Below the pieces are notes generated by a model, which saw only the letters and a list, made by a program, of their open reading frames with translations, ran no database searches and was not told the DNA's origin. From Fimbriimonadales bacterium (GTDB lineage: Bacteria > Armatimonadota > Fimbriimonadia > Fimbriimonadales > ATM1): 64,000 bases of DNA. The stretch covers positions 1 through 64,000 of the forward strand of contig DATMAR010000003.1 in assembly GCA_035559795.1 (NCBI GenBank), in the 5' to 3' direction. Both the position numbers and the translations under genes were made by a program. Shown in pieces: positions 33,128-42,682 of the stretch; within the stretch, counting starts at the first letter, position 1; the number at the start of each line of letters is the position of its first letter.

Positions 33128-33145
33128 GAGTGCTGTAAGGCGCGA
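33124..33145 (+). repeat. REP-like palindrome (family C, copy 4)
   Basis: GTAGGAG head, TGCT-GTAA-GGCG core and CGA end. The TAG of the head is the stop codon of the NlpC/P60 gene. Confidence 0.75.
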
Positions 33146-33152
33146 TTTCTCA

Positions 33153-33193
33153 CCCCTCCCTAAAAGGTTTCCGCCAGCTTCTCAGGGAACCCG
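33153..33193 (+). repeat. Hairpin repeat family B, degenerate copy
   Basis: A CCCCTCCC lead with GGTTTCC and GGGAACC arms, diverged from the 8103 copy. Confidence 0.45.
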
Positions 33194-33227
33194 TTATGAG
33201 AGAAAAGAGCAATGATTTTCTGATCTC

Positions 33228-33249
33228 ATAAGAGTGCTGTAAGGCACGA
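33228..33249 (+). repeat. REP-like palindrome (family C, copy 5)
   Basis: GAGTGCT-GTAA-GGCACGA with a decayed head, about 100 nt after copy 4. Confidence 0.55.
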
Positions 33250-33361
33250 TTTCGACAAAAGAAAAGGATAATTTTCGGTCATAATTTCTGTTGTTCTTCA
33301 AGGTTGGAAGTTGACCGACGACTTGCCAACATAAAACTCTAAAATTACGTTGAAAAAAAAT

Positions 33362-33437
33362 GGCCCGGTCGTCTAGCGGTTAGGACATCGCTCTTTCAAG
33401 GCGAAGGTCACGGGTTCGAATCCCGTCCGGGCTACCA
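33362..33437 (+). tRNA. tRNA-Glu (TTC)
   Basis: A full cloverleaf: acceptor GGCCCGG pairs with CCGGGCT, the anticodon loop CTTTCAA carries TTC, the T-arm is CGGGTTCGAATCCCG, and CCA is encoded. Confidence 0.96.
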
Positions 33438-33440
33438 ATT

Positions 33441-33515
33441 GGGCGAATAGCTCAGCGGTAGAGCGCCTCCCTTACAAGGAGGATGCCGGGGGTTCGAGTC
33501 CCTCTTCGCCCACCA
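33441..33515 (+). tRNA. tRNA-Val (TAC)
   Basis: A cloverleaf with acceptor GGGCGAA/TTCGCCC, anticodon loop CTTACAA (TAC), T-loop GTTCGAG and encoded CCA. Three nt after tRNA-Glu, so co-transcribed. Confidence 0.96.
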
Positions 33516-33615
33516 TCTCCCGCCAAATTGAGGTCATCTTCTTGTACGAATCTTCTCTTCGAGAGAACAAACATCTTTCCCGAGCGTTTAAAGTAAGAGA
33601 CATAAGGAGAAGAAC

Positions 33616-34212
33616 ATGAAAAGTTTATTGATGATGGCTGTCTTCCTGTTGATGTTCTCGACTACGCAGCAGGCAAATGGGCAACTCGATTCCGTCGTAG
33701 TGAATGGAAAAGTCGTCGGCGTGATGACGGAAGAAGACGTCCGATTGCTCGTGAAAATTAACGGTGGTTCTACGTTTCTCGTTCGGGTAGCCCCTACAAG
33801 TTATTTGCGAGAACGCAATTTTGTTTTCAAAACAAACGAAAAAGTAACTGTCGAAGGGTTCTTGGTGAAGAATGTGATATTCGCGCAAAGAATCACTACC
33901 TCGCAAGAAACTATAGAAGTGCGCGATGCTCGAGGACGCGGGTTCTGGCCCGGAGCGTCGAAAGAAGAGCCAGCCCCCCCATATTGGCCGAGCCCATGGT
34001 CCGATGAAAACACGGGATGGATTATGGGTATAGAAGAAATACGCACATGGATGCAATGGAACGCTTCCGACTCATACCAGTATGGAAACGCCATGCGCGT
34101 TTGGGGCGACGGTACGATTATACAAACTTCAGGCGGACCGATTCTCTTCGGTAAAACTTATCAGCAACCCCTATTAGTCCTTTCACCGCGCATTTTCACT
34201 TATTACCGCTAA
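33616..34212 (+). CDS. Secreted hypothetical protein
   Basis: 198 residues. A clear signal peptide (MKSLLMMAVFLLMFSTT) with cleavage near ANG/QL. Residues 25-100 are strand-rich (VVVNGKVVGVMTEEDVRLLVKI, FLVRVAPTSYL, EKVTVEGFLV) and look like a small OB-fold, such as secreted DUF5666-type domains, but this is inference. The C-terminal half is Trp- and Pro-rich. AAGGAGAAG lies 5-10 nt before the ATG. Function unknown. Confidence 0.65.
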   Translation: MKSLLMMAVFLLMFSTTQQANGQLDSVVVNGKVVGVMTEEDVRLLVKINGGSTFLVRVAPTSYLRERNFVFKTNEKVTVEGFLVKNVIFAQRITTSQETIEVRDARGRGFWPGASKEEPAPPYWPSPWSDENTGWIMGIEEIRTWMQWNASDSYQYGNAMRVWGDGTIIQTSGGPILFGKTYQQPLLVLSPRIFTYYR

Positions 34213-34235
34213 CCCCATCCCTTTTTAGATTACAT

Positions 34236-34265
34236 TTAGCCCCCACCATTACAGGTGGGGGCTAA
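34236..34265. terminator. Bidirectional terminator hairpin
   Basis: A perfect 12-bp stem TTAGCCCCCACC/GGTGGGGGCTAA with ATTACA loop between two convergent genes (secreted protein and panB). T-rich sequence follows on both strands. Confidence 0.8.
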
Positions 34266-34312
34266 TTTGGATTTACTCTTCGAGTTAGACGCAGAGAAAA
34301 TCTCGCTCGAAA

Positions 34313-35095
34313 TTAAAAACTATTCTCTTCCGTAGGGAAACGTTTCGCCCGAACATCTGCTGTATATTGCTTCAAAGCCTCTGTGCACAAATTCCAACTC
34401 TCCAAGTACCGACGCGTGTGTTTGTAAGGCTCTTCCGGTGAAAAACCTAAAAGGTCGTGAAAGACCTGAATCTCGCCGTCGCAATGCGGCCCTGCTCCGA
34501 TGCCAATCGTTGGGACGGGAATCTCTTTCGTAATTCGCTCTGCAACGCCCATAGGAACCATCTCTAAAACGATGCAAAATGCCCCCGCTTCTGCAATAGA
34601 ATGCGCTTCTTTCAAAAGGCAATCCGCTTTCTCCCCTTTACCTTGCACGCGAAACCCTCCGAACACGTTCACGCTCTGCGGTGTCATGCCGATATGTCCC
34701 ATCACAGGAATCCCAGCACGCACCAAACCTTCGATCGCTTCTGTATACGCCCCTTCCAATTTGACCGCTTCGGCGCCAGCCTTGATCAATTCTATTCCCG
34801 AACGAATCGCTTCTTCTTTGGAGACTTGAAAAGAACCGAACGGCATATCCGCGGCGAAAAGAGCACGAGAACAACCCTGCCTCGCTGCTTTTACATGATG
34901 AACCATATCCTCCAAAGTAACGGGCAGTGTGTTTTCGTACCCTAACACGACATTTCCCAACGAATCGCCTACCAGAATCAAATCCACCCCTGCTGCATCC
35001 GCTATACGCGCGCTGGGGGCATCGTATGCAGTAACACAGACAATCCTCCCTCCCTTCATAGAGCGTATCTTCGGAGCCGTTATTTTTTCTGCCAT
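34313..35095 (-). CDS. panB: 3-methyl-2-oxobutanoate hydroxymethyltransferase
   Basis: 260 residues, usual length. PanB makes ketopantoate from alpha-ketoisovalerate and methylene-tetrahydrofolate, the first committed step to pantothenate and CoA. Motifs: VTAYDAPSARIADAAGVDLILVGDS (metal ligand Asp), VKAARQG, ADMPFGSF, KLEG, VMGHIGMTPQ, FCIVLEMVP (catalytic Glu) and IGIGAGPHCDGEIQVFHDLLG. It stands alone here; panC is 24 kb away. No Shine-Dalgarno sequence is obvious before the ATG. Confidence 0.96.
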   Translation of the reverse strand: MAEKITAPKIRSMKGGRIVCVTAYDAPSARIADAAGVDLILVGDSLGNVVLGYENTLPVTLEDMVHHVKAARQGCSRALFAADMPFGSFQVSKEEAIRSGIELIKAGAEAVKLEGAYTEAIEGLVRAGIPVMGHIGMTPQSVNVFGGFRVQGKGEKADCLLKEAHSIAEAGAFCIVLEMVPMGVAERITKEIPVPTIGIGAGPHCDGEIQVFHDLLGFSPEEPYKHTRRYLESWNLCTEALKQYTADVRAKRFPTEENSF

Positions 35096-35188
35096 AACAA
35101 AAGAGTTTACTTGGAACTATCTCTTGGCATAACACCGGATATCGAACAAATCGAAAAATGGATTTTCATAAACGAGGAGATTTAGATA

Positions 35189-35194
35189 TATAAT
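35189..35194 (+). promoter_or_regulatory. Putative -10 element
   Basis: TATAAT 23 nt before the ATG of the trypsin-like gene. A -35 match is poor. Confidence 0.35.
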
Positions 35195-35217
35195 GAAAAA
35201 AAATCGAGGAGAGAGGT

Positions 35218-36210
35218 ATGAAAAGATTTTTGACCGTATTGGCGACCTTACAAGTCGCTTTCTTATTTACGACAAGTAAAGCAAGCGTGCCCAAAGAACA
35301 GGCTTTCGCGGATGACAAGGTCCTGAATTCCGTCGTGAGAATCCTTTACGCCGCGGATAAAGATGGAAAGAATGGTCTCTTTTCCGGAACAGGAAGCATT
35401 ATCGGCAAAGGAATAGTCAACGGAAACTACATGCTGTGCCTTCTCACAGCCGACCACGTGCTTACCGATGATTGGGGAGACTTGGATAAGGGATTGGCGT
35501 TTGCTTTCGGTAATGCGAAACCACCCGGAAACAGTGATGGGACTCTCCTCGATACTAAACTTATTTTCAGATGGGGACCTGATAAGAAAAAGCCATGGGA
35601 TTTAGCAGTTGCAGGTGCAAAAGTAAGCAAAGAAGACTTCGACAAAGCTTTGGTTCGCGAATTGGCAATAGAGAAAAACGATAAGGCTGAATTCACTTTG
35701 GTCGGATTCGGATTGACGGGAGAGAAATACGTCGGTGACCCGAGAGGAGCCTACGATATGGAAGCGAAGTCGAGCGGAACACAGCGTTGGATGAACAACA
35801 AACGCGTTTCTATAACTGCGGATTTCACTCCGAATTACAAATACAACAAAATCAAATACGTTTTCAACAATATGGAATGGCAGCTAAACCCTTCAGAAGG
35901 TCTAAATAAAGGGGATTGGGTTGCAGGAGAAGGATACAGCGGTAAAGGTGATTCCGGTGCGCCTTATTTTTCCTCAGGGCGTGACGCAGAAGGCAAACCT
36001 TTTACGGACAAGATCATCGGCGTCCATGCATGGGGTCAAGAACGACAAGGACTCATTCTCTGGGGCGCTGCAGCAGGTGGAGTTTCTTTTACGGACACAG
36101 AAGTGAAGTGGATTCAAGAAAAATGTGCGGCAATCGTTCCCGAACCCGCTACGATTTTAGTCCTTGCAACATTCGTAGGCGGATATTTACTAAGACGCGC
36201 GAAAAAATAA
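35218..36210 (+). CDS. PEP-CTERM trypsin-like serine protease
   Basis: 330 residues. A signal peptide (about 1-22) is followed by a chymotrypsin-like fold with a complete apparent triad: H80 in LLTADHV, D128 in PWDLAVAG and S246 in GKGDSGAPYF. The C-terminus is VPEPATILVLATFVGGYLLRR, a PEP-CTERM sorting signal (VPEP, helix, Arg pair), so the protein should be exosortase-processed and delivered to the cell surface. GAGGAGAGAGG lies directly upstream of the ATG. Substrate unknown; a self-contained monocistronic gene. Confidence 0.82.
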   Translation: MKRFLTVLATLQVAFLFTTSKASVPKEQAFADDKVLNSVVRILYAADKDGKNGLFSGTGSIIGKGIVNGNYMLCLLTADHVLTDDWGDLDKGLAFAFGNAKPPGNSDGTLLDTKLIFRWGPDKKKPWDLAVAGAKVSKEDFDKALVRELAIEKNDKAEFTLVGFGLTGEKYVGDPRGAYDMEAKSSGTQRWMNNKRVSITADFTPNYKYNKIKYVFNNMEWQLNPSEGLNKGDWVAGEGYSGKGDSGAPYFSSGRDAEGKPFTDKIIGVHAWGQERQGLILWGAAAGGVSFTDTEVKWIQEKCAAIVPEPATILVLATFVGGYLLRRAKK

Positions 36211-36387
36211 GCGAATTATTTTTCTAAATCGTCCTAACTTCTGCGCAATAACACTCCAACATGTAATTCGAGAACGAGAGATCATTATTTAGAGTTTGGA
36301 ACGAAGCCAAAACTCGAAAAAATCCCCTATTCTCACGAGCAGGTAAAACCTGCGGATGCGCAAGCGCTTTTCGATCTAATTTTCGAT

Positions 36388-36663
36388 TTAATCTGCTTGA
36401 TCCGCGATCATGCGGCGAATCATCGCTTCGACGATATCTTCAGCACTTACTTTATATTCTCCACGCTCGATTCGTGCACGAATCTCTTCGACGAGTTCGG
36501 CACGAACATCCGGCATTGCGAGAATTTCATCACGCAATTGACGAATGAATCGGGCGTCCTCAGAGACGTTCATTTGATGGCTAAGTAAAGTGGGCACATT
36601 GGGCTCCGAAGTTCTTTTCTTCTCTTCTAAAACCTTAAGTACTTGTTCTTTTGTTATTCTCAT
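36388..36663 (-). CDS. flgM: FlgM-like anti-sigma-28 factor
   Basis: 91 residues from ATG 36663, chosen because AGAGG lies about 10 nt upstream; a longer frame from 36726 adds an atypical leader. The C-terminal helix pair DVRAELVEEIRARIERG and YKVSAEDIVEAMIRRMI is the FlgM signature that binds sigma-28 (FliA), and the N-terminal half is charged and probably disordered. FlgM inhibits late flagellar transcription until exported through the hook. No other flagellar gene is in the window. Confidence 0.75.
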   Translation of the reverse strand: MRITKEQVLKVLEEKKRTSEPNVPTLLSHQMNVSEDARFIRQLRDEILAMPDVRAELVEEIRARIERGEYKVSAEDIVEAMIRRMIADQAD

Positions 36664-36932
36664 GACTGTCCATCCTCTTGCTGGTAACTCTGGCTCGATT
36701 CCGGACAGGCAACCGGCTGACTTCACAGTCCCTCTGGCTTTGCGCTCCCCCGCCGGGGGATTGCCTTTTTCTGTCTGAATTCCAATTCGGGGAAGGGTTA
36801 CCCCATTCGGATTTTCGGCTAACCCAGCAGCTTTCTTTACCCCTAAAGATTGCTTGGTTTGGAACTTCCCGAAGGAACCTTCTTATCCTATTATGCCTTA
36901 TAGGTAGAATAATCCTTCTAAAGAGCTGGTTA

Positions 36933-37018
36933 GCGCGGGTGGTGGAATGGTAGACACGCATGCTTGAGGTGCATGTGCCCGAAAGGGCGTGGAGGTTCAA
37001 GTCCTCTCCCGCGCACCA
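36933..37018 (+). tRNA. tRNA-Leu (GAG)
   Basis: An 86-nt class II tRNA: acceptor GCGCGGG/CCCGCGC, anticodon GAG in CTTGAGGTG, a long variable arm (GTGCCCGAAAGGGCGT), T-loop GTTCAAG and encoded CCA. Confidence 0.96.
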
Positions 37019-37027
37019 TATAGCGAT

Positions 37028-37049
37028 TCGCGCCTTACGCCGCTCCTAC
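37028..37049 (-). repeat. REP-like palindrome (family C, copy 6)
   Basis: On the minus strand GTAGGAGCG-GC-GTAAGGCGCGA, ten nt after tRNA-Leu. Confidence 0.7.
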
Positions 37050-37078
37050 ATTTTTGTCCCATCTTCAAAACGAGCGAT

Positions 37079-38851
37079 TTACTTATCTTTATATCCGGGC
37101 AAATCATTGAGTTCGATGAAATACTCTATCGGTTCTTTTAACGCGCTCATGACGATGATGAAAGTTTTTGGCTTTTCGACTTTCAATATCCCGTATTTAT
37201 TTTTTTCGTCAATGAAAAGCAATGGCAAATTCGTAGTTTCACCCATCTCATCGTGAATGGAATAGGCATACATCCAGTTCGATGACTTCCATCTCACGAG
37301 AAGCGGCTCATCCGGCTTTGCTGTGAATTTCCATACATGAACTTGGTTCCCTTCTAACCTTCCCTGCGCCGGAGCGCCCTTTTTGAATTCCTTGGCATGA
37401 AATACTTCACGAAAGACAGTATAGCGTCCCCCCCCTCCATTCCCGATCGATGAAATTGCCAATAAATAGCGACCGGGTTTTTTGAAAACGATGTTTCCTC
37501 TCAACCAAGTTTGGTCAGGCGGAGCTTCCGCACTCCATATTTCTCGAAGATCTGGGTCATAAACTATCGCTTTTTCAGCGAAGGCATCCGCCGTCGAGGA
37601 GAAGGTCATCACATCGCCCATATTCGCTTCGAAGGACCAATAATCCGTTTTTCCGATAATAAGCTTGCTTTCGAGGTTCGTATTTGCGATGAAATCTTTC
37701 GCAGCAGGTTTTATATAAAGTGTAAATTCTTTTCTCTCGGCGCTATACGCATTCGATGCAATCCAAAGATTTGCATCTCGCTTCATTAGAAAGACAGAAA
37801 ACCTACTATCTCTCGCACGAGCGGGCAAAGTGATAAATGCTTTGGTTTGCGTTTCGCCTTCTTGTTTCGTTTTCGGAAAAAACGGATTCGACTCAGGATT
37901 TTTCAAGTCGTATTTAGAAAAGTCTGGCTGTTCCATAACGACGAGCCTCGAGCTCCAGTCGAGTTCAGGGAGAGACACTTCGAGAAATTCACCTGCTTTT
38001 ACAGGAAGCGACCAGATGACGGGAACATTGGACTGAGAAACAGTCGTAATCGTTCCGTCTTTTCGTGACAACTTCGTCGGAATTAATTCTTTCGTACCAA
38101 CTCGTATTGTTTTGTTCACCGTATAGACTTGCGCAAGCATATAGTAATCTCCATCCACGGGAGCAACGATAGCATCGCCAATCACTGGACGAAGAGGTTG
38201 TGCAAGATTGATATCCGGAAGCCCTGTCGGAGATATCACAAACGAAATGCTCGGAAATGTATACGTATTGTCTGGCATTTCGAAAAGAAATTTTTTAATT
38301 TGCCCGCGTTTCATAGAGATTCTGAATAAAAAAGGTGTAGAAGTCTCTATTTTTGCTTCCACCATTTTTTCTGAATCGAGGGAAATGGAATCATATATCT
38401 TGAAACGCAAGAAGAACTGTCCTCCGAATTTGTCGTTGAAGCATCGCGCGCGTAGCGCATAATTGCCTTCTTTTTCGCATCTCCAAAGCAACAATGGACG
38501 CTGGTCGCCAGGATAACGGTCGTCATTCGTAGCCAATACCTTTCCTCCTGCGTCAACGACTTCGAGAATCGGATCGAATGCATCGCTGCGTGCCTCTGCA
38601 ATCACGACTTGACCTTCTTTCATCGTCATTTTCCATTCGCTGTATTCCCCCGGCGTGAGGAGATTTTTAATTTCATTTCCAGTCAAATACAATCTAAGCC
38701 TTTCTTCTATCTTATTAGCAGACTGCTCGTATACTTCTTGCAGAATGCCGCCTCCACCTCCTGCACCGTAAGCACCTCCTTCTTGTCCGAAAGCAACAGC
38801 GTTAACGACGCAACACGTAATGATTGTTAGAATATGAATACTTTGCTTCAT
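37079..38851 (-). CDS. Large secreted protein with PPC-like domains
   Basis: 590 residues. A signal peptide (about 1-22, ending AFG/QE) precedes a Gly-rich linker (GAYGAGGGGG). Residues about 55-150 look like a pre-peptidase C-terminal (PPC) beta domain: LTPGEYSEWKMTMKEGQVV, DPILEVVDAGGKVLATNDD and EGNYALRARCF. A second copy lies near 415-500 (GKTDYWSFEANMGDVMTF, PGRYLLAISS). No catalytic domain is seen, so it is probably a structural or accessory surface protein. AGGAGGAGA lies before the ATG. Confidence 0.7.
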   Translation of the reverse strand: MKQSIHILTIITCCVVNAVAFGQEGGAYGAGGGGGILQEVYEQSANKIEERLRLYLTGNEIKNLLTPGEYSEWKMTMKEGQVVIAEARSDAFDPILEVVDAGGKVLATNDDRYPGDQRPLLLWRCEKEGNYALRARCFNDKFGGQFFLRFKIYDSISLDSEKMVEAKIETSTPFLFRISMKRGQIKKFLFEMPDNTYTFPSISFVISPTGLPDINLAQPLRPVIGDAIVAPVDGDYYMLAQVYTVNKTIRVGTKELIPTKLSRKDGTITTVSQSNVPVIWSLPVKAGEFLEVSLPELDWSSRLVVMEQPDFSKYDLKNPESNPFFPKTKQEGETQTKAFITLPARARDSRFSVFLMKRDANLWIASNAYSAERKEFTLYIKPAAKDFIANTNLESKLIIGKTDYWSFEANMGDVMTFSSTADAFAEKAIVYDPDLREIWSAEAPPDQTWLRGNIVFKKPGRYLLAISSIGNGGGGRYTVFREVFHAKEFKKGAPAQGRLEGNQVHVWKFTAKPDEPLLVRWKSSNWMYAYSIHDEMGETTNLPLLFIDEKNKYGILKVEKPKTFIIVMSALKEPIEYFIELNDLPGYKDK

Positions 38852-38922
38852 TCCTATCTCCTCCTAAGATGGACGAATGCGCGCAAAAGACGTTACGATG
38901 CGATCAATGACGGACTTCTTCG

Positions 38923-40092
38923 TCACTCTACATATTTCTTCACCCAATCCTCCACCCATTTAATTTTCTCTTGGTACTGTGTCATATCCGGAACCTTGGG
39001 TTTCATCGTTGGGTGGGGAAGGTCGAAAAAGGAGCCGTCTCCTCTGAAAGCATGCATATCCCCCATCTCTACATAACAAAAACCTTTCCCATCGAATTCG
39101 CTCGGCTCTTTACCTAAAATCTCGGAAGCGATTTGCGTAGCCACGACTTTGCCCTCGCTTTCCGCAAAAACTCCCGCTTTGGGAAGAACGAGAGGCATAT
39201 CGGATTTGAAACGACCCGGCAAAGGGACGACTGCTACATCTCCGATGGCGAATGCTTTATTGAGATCCTTCATGCGAAGCGTCTTCGGATCGGCAGGAAT
39301 CCACCCGCGCTGGTCGAGCAATCCGCTTTCTTTCACGGCATCGGGAGCTTTATGGGGGGGGATGGTAATCAACAAATCGTATTTCACTTCCCCATCTTCG
39401 AAAACAATTTTTTTCGTATCCGGATCGACCCGCAATGTTTTCTTTTGTGTATGATATGCGATATTTCGTTTCGCGAGTTCACTTTTTATGAAATTTCCTA
39501 TTTCAGGACCGGCAGTGGCCATCGGAGCGCCTTCTACCGTATAGACAGAAATATTCATCCTGACCCTTTTGTTATTTCTTACGAAATAATCGTGCAATAA
39601 AAACACTCCTTCATAAGGCGCGGGGGGGCATTTGAACGGGATTGCAGGGATGAGAAGAACGAGTTCTCCTTCGCTGAAATCTTTTACTACGGAATTCAAG
39701 CGTTCCGCCCCGTTCACGCTATAAAACTCCTCCGACGCTTGCGCGAGACCGGGAATACGATTCATATCGTAATCCGCACCCAACGCAATTACGAGATAAT
39801 CCGCTGCAAATTTTCCTTTGTCCGTGTCTACTTCTCTTTTTTCAGCGTCTATTTTCTGGATTTGCGCAAGATGCAGTCGAACGCCTCGTTTTTCTAAACC
39901 GCGGCGAGGATGCTCGATTTGTTTTCGCGTTTGTTTGCCCAGCATGAGCCAAGTTTTCGTCGTGCCCATCGTGAACGTTTGTGATTTCTCGAGAAGAATA
40001 ATTTCATGATCGCTGGGAAGCAAGTTTCTAAGTGTGGTCGCAGTTACCAATCCCCCGAAACCGCCGCCTAAGATGAGAGTTTTCGATGCCAT
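38923..40092 (-). CDS. FAD-dependent oxidoreductase, sulfide:quinone reductase-like
   Basis: 389 residues. The FAD Rossmann motif LILGGGFGGLVTA (about 6-18) and a second glycine-rich region flank ADYLVIALGADYD; IPFKCPPAPYEGVFLLHDY carries the cysteine conserved in SQR and flavocytochrome c sulfide dehydrogenase; FAIGDVAVV binds the FAD ribityl. Only one of the usual redox cysteines is evident, so a type II NADH dehydrogenase-like or atypical SQR role is possible. Expected at the inner membrane surface. It is upstream of the PPC-domain gene on the same strand, with a 70-nt gap. Confidence 0.78.
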   Translation of the reverse strand: MASKTLILGGGFGGLVTATTLRNLLPSDHEIILLEKSQTFTMGTTKTWLMLGKQTRKQIEHPRRGLEKRGVRLHLAQIQKIDAEKREVDTDKGKFAADYLVIALGADYDMNRIPGLAQASEEFYSVNGAERLNSVVKDFSEGELVLLIPAIPFKCPPAPYEGVFLLHDYFVRNNKRVRMNISVYTVEGAPMATAGPEIGNFIKSELAKRNIAYHTQKKTLRVDPDTKKIVFEDGEVKYDLLITIPPHKAPDAVKESGLLDQRGWIPADPKTLRMKDLNKAFAIGDVAVVPLPGRFKSDMPLVLPKAGVFAESEGKVVATQIASEILGKEPSEFDGKGFCYVEMGDMHAFRGDGSFFDLPHPTMKPKVPDMTQYQEKIKWVEDWVKKYVE

Positions 40093-40158
40093 GTCTTATT
40101 CTACTCCGATCGCCAATTGTGGTTACAGCGTCTTGCTGTTACACAAAATTTTTATTTT

Positions 40159-40545
40159 CTATCCGCCGCAATATTGGAGTTGCTGTTTTGCTTTTTCGTG
40201 GTCGGGTTTCAAACGAAGCACTTCACGGAGTTGCTCACAACCTTCGTCGAAAAAGCCTAACATCATCAGCGTCATCGCGTAATCGTAACGCACCTCGGGG
40301 TCATTGGGAGCATCTTGTACCAATTGCGCTAAATCGGCGAGGCTACCATCGAAATCTCCTTCGAAACCTTTGATCAAAGCTAACTGCCATCGTGCTTTGA
40401 TGTGCCCGGGCACGCGCTCCATAACCTCTTGGAAATATTTCCTTGCCGACGCGTAATCGCCTTCACAACGAGAAGCGAATCCTTTTTCATAGAGCGCCTC
40501 TGTTTGTGCGTTGAGAGTATGTTCCGGGTCTTGCACGCTCGCCAT
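40159..40545 (-). CDS. TPR-repeat protein
   Basis: 129 residues from ATG 40545, preferred because GGAAGG lies about 6 nt upstream; an in-frame ATG at 40581 is less well placed. About three tetratricopeptide helix pairs: YEKGFASRCEGDYASARKYF, ARWQLALIKGFEGDFDGSLADL and VRYDYAMTLMMLGFFDEGCEQL. No signal peptide. Likely a protein-interaction module of unknown partner, located between ftsH and the SQR-like gene. Confidence 0.75.
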   Translation of the reverse strand: MASVQDPEHTLNAQTEALYEKGFASRCEGDYASARKYFQEVMERVPGHIKARWQLALIKGFEGDFDGSLADLAQLVQDAPNDPEVRYDYAMTLMMLGFFDEGCEQLREVLRLKPDHEKAKQQLQYCGG

Positions 40546-40621
40546 GCCTGCCTTCCGCCTGAGTATCTGACACAGTACCACAATCTAACTCGAGTAAGAA
40601 AGACTGAGACTAATTACAGGT

Positions 40622-42586
40622 TTACCCTGATTCTGCAGTACCGGGCTTTAATTTCGGCGGGATAATTCCTTCTCCCTTCTTTTTCGCCTCCTGTGTTGGC
40701 TTAGCCTCTGGCTTTTCACTCTCTAACTCCTGCGTCGGTGGGTTCGCAGGCGTATCTGGGGCTGCCTCCACTTCCTCGTTCATGATAGCCAAAAATTCTT
40801 CCCTTTCGAGAGTCTCTTTTTCGAGCAAGGCTTTTACCAGTTTGTCTAACTTGCGGCGGTTTTCCGTGATGATTTCTTTTGCTCGCATGTAGCAATTGTC
40901 TACGATGTTGCGAACCTCTTCATCAATGATTTTTGCAACCTCTTCGCTGTAATCCCTGTCATCGAGATAATCACGTCCGATGAACGGATTTTCGTGGCGA
41001 CGTCCCAATGCGAGCGCCCCGAATTTATCGCTCATGCCATATTGACAAACCATTGCACGAGCGATATGTGTTACACGTTCCAAATCATTGCTCGCGCCTG
41101 TCGTAACTTCTCCGAAAACCATTTCTTCAGCGACTCTTCCGCCTAAAAGCGATGTAATGTCATCGAGAAGTTCTGCTTTCGTAACGAGATACTTATCGTC
41201 TTCTGGCAACTGCCAAGTGCTACCGAGTGTATGACCTCTCGGAAGTATCGTAACCTTATGCACAGGGTCGGTATGCTCTAACAATTCACCTACAATCGCG
41301 TGTCCTGCTTCGTGAACAGCGATCACTTCACGTTCCTTGCGCGATACGACTCTACTTTTTCTTTGAGGACCAGCGATTACGCGCTCCAAAGCCTCGTTGA
41401 GTTCTTCCATTGTGATTTGCGTGCGATTGTTTCGCGCTGCTAATAGCGCCGCTTCATTGAGAGCGTTCGCGAGGTCGGCACCTGTGAAACCGACAGTTCT
41501 TTTCGCAATTACGGATAAGTCAACATCATCCGCGAGTGGTTTACCACGCGCGTGAATTTTCAAAATCGCTTCGCGCCCTTTTGCATCAGGAGCATCTACG
41601 ACGACGTGACGGTCGAATCGTCCTGGTCGTAAAAGGGCTGGGTCGAGTACATCGGGTCGGTTAGTTGCGGCGATGACGATAACCCCTTGATTCGGATCGA
41701 AGCCATCCATTTCAACGAGAAGTTGATTGAGCGTTTGTTCTCTTTCGTCGTGTCCACCACCGAGACCAGCACCGCGCTGGCGTCCGACAGCATCGATTTC
41801 ATCCACGAAAATCAGACTGGGACGATGCGCTTTTGCAGTCTCGAAAAGGTCGCGCACACGCGCAGCCCCCACACCGACGAACATTTCCACGAAGTCAGAA
41901 CCGCTGATATGGAAAAACGGAACTCCGGCTTCACCGGCAATCGCTCTTGCCAAATGCGTTTTCCCACATCCCGGCGGTCCTGTCAAAAGCACACCTTTCG
42001 GAATCTTCGCTCCGAGCGCGATGTATTTTTTCGTGTTCTTCAAAAAGTCTACGATTTCAGCGAGTTCTGCTTTTGCTTCGTCAACCCCGGCGACATCTTC
42101 GAAAGTCACTTTGGGAATATTTTCATTGACTCTTCTTGCTCGGCTTCGCCCGAACATCAATGCTTGATTGCTCCCTGCTTGCGCTTGGCGAATCAGCATA
42201 AACCATAAAAGTGCAAAGAGTGCGAGGGGGGCGAGGAGCATAAATATCCAATTCATTACGCCTTCGCTAATCAATGGTCGCGTAGGTGTTATTTGGACAC
42301 CTGACTGTTTGAGGTCGTTAAAAATCTGCCCTCCGGTTTGAGAATCCAAAGGAACGGCTGATGCGATTTTTGTCGTTCCGTCTGTGTATTCAGCGGTAAT
42401 CGTATCGCCTTGCCACTTCACACTGGAAACCAACTTCGCCTCAGCATCTTTGAGGAGTTGCGTAAGCTCGATTCTCGACGTTCGAGATTGCAGAATGGTG
42501 TTCGTTCCTGTCGAACTAAGCAGCCATATCAAACCAAATAGAACGATGAGAACGAATACTAGGGCTCTGATTCGGTTATTCAACAT
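40622..42586 (-). CDS. ftsH: ATP-dependent zinc metalloprotease FtsH
   Basis: 654 residues. Two N-terminal membrane helices (about 7-24 and 110-132) flank a periplasmic domain. AAA domain: Walker A GPPGCGKT (203-210), pore motif [11 protein letters not shown], Walker [31 protein letters not shown]. The protease has HEAGH (425-429) binding zinc. The tail is Pro/Glu/Lys-rich. FtsH degrades membrane and regulatory proteins. tilS lies upstream on the same strand (gap 96 nt), the common tilS-ftsH order. Confidence 0.97.
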   Translation of the reverse strand: MLNNRIRALVFVLIVLFGLIWLLSSTGTNTILQSRTSRIELTQLLKDAEAKLVSSVKWQGDTITAEYTDGTTKIASAVPLDSQTGGQIFNDLKQSGVQITPTRPLISEGVMNWIFMLLAPLALFALLWFMLIRQAQAGSNQALMFGRSRARRVNENIPKVTFEDVAGVDEAKAELAEIVDFLKNTKKYIALGAKIPKGVLLTGPPGCGKTHLARAIAGEAGVPFFHISGSDFVEMFVGVGAARVRDLFETAKAHRPSLIFVDEIDAVGRQRGAGLGGGHDEREQTLNQLLVEMDGFDPNQGVIVIAATNRPDVLDPALLRPGRFDRHVVVDAPDAKGREAILKIHARGKPLADDVDLSVIAKRTVGFTGADLANALNEAALLAARNNRTQITMEELNEALERVIAGPQRKSRVVSRKEREVIAVHEAGHAIVGELLEHTDPVHKVTILPRGHTLGSTWQLPEDDKYLVTKAELLDDITSLLGGRVAEEMVFGEVTTGASNDLERVTHIARAMVCQYGMSDKFGALALGRRHENPFIGRDYLDDRDYSEEVAKIIDEEVRNIVDNCYMRAKEIITENRRKLDKLVKALLEKETLEREEFLAIMNEEVEAAPDTPANPPTQELESEKPEAKPTQEAKKKGEGIIPPKLKPGTAESG

Positions 42587-42682
42587 GTCTCCGGGAGCAT
42601 TAAATTTTTTTTCTGATTATCTTACGGATGTTGCCTAAGAAGCGTTTCCGCCAAGAGGGGTTTTGTAAGTCATTATACCTTT

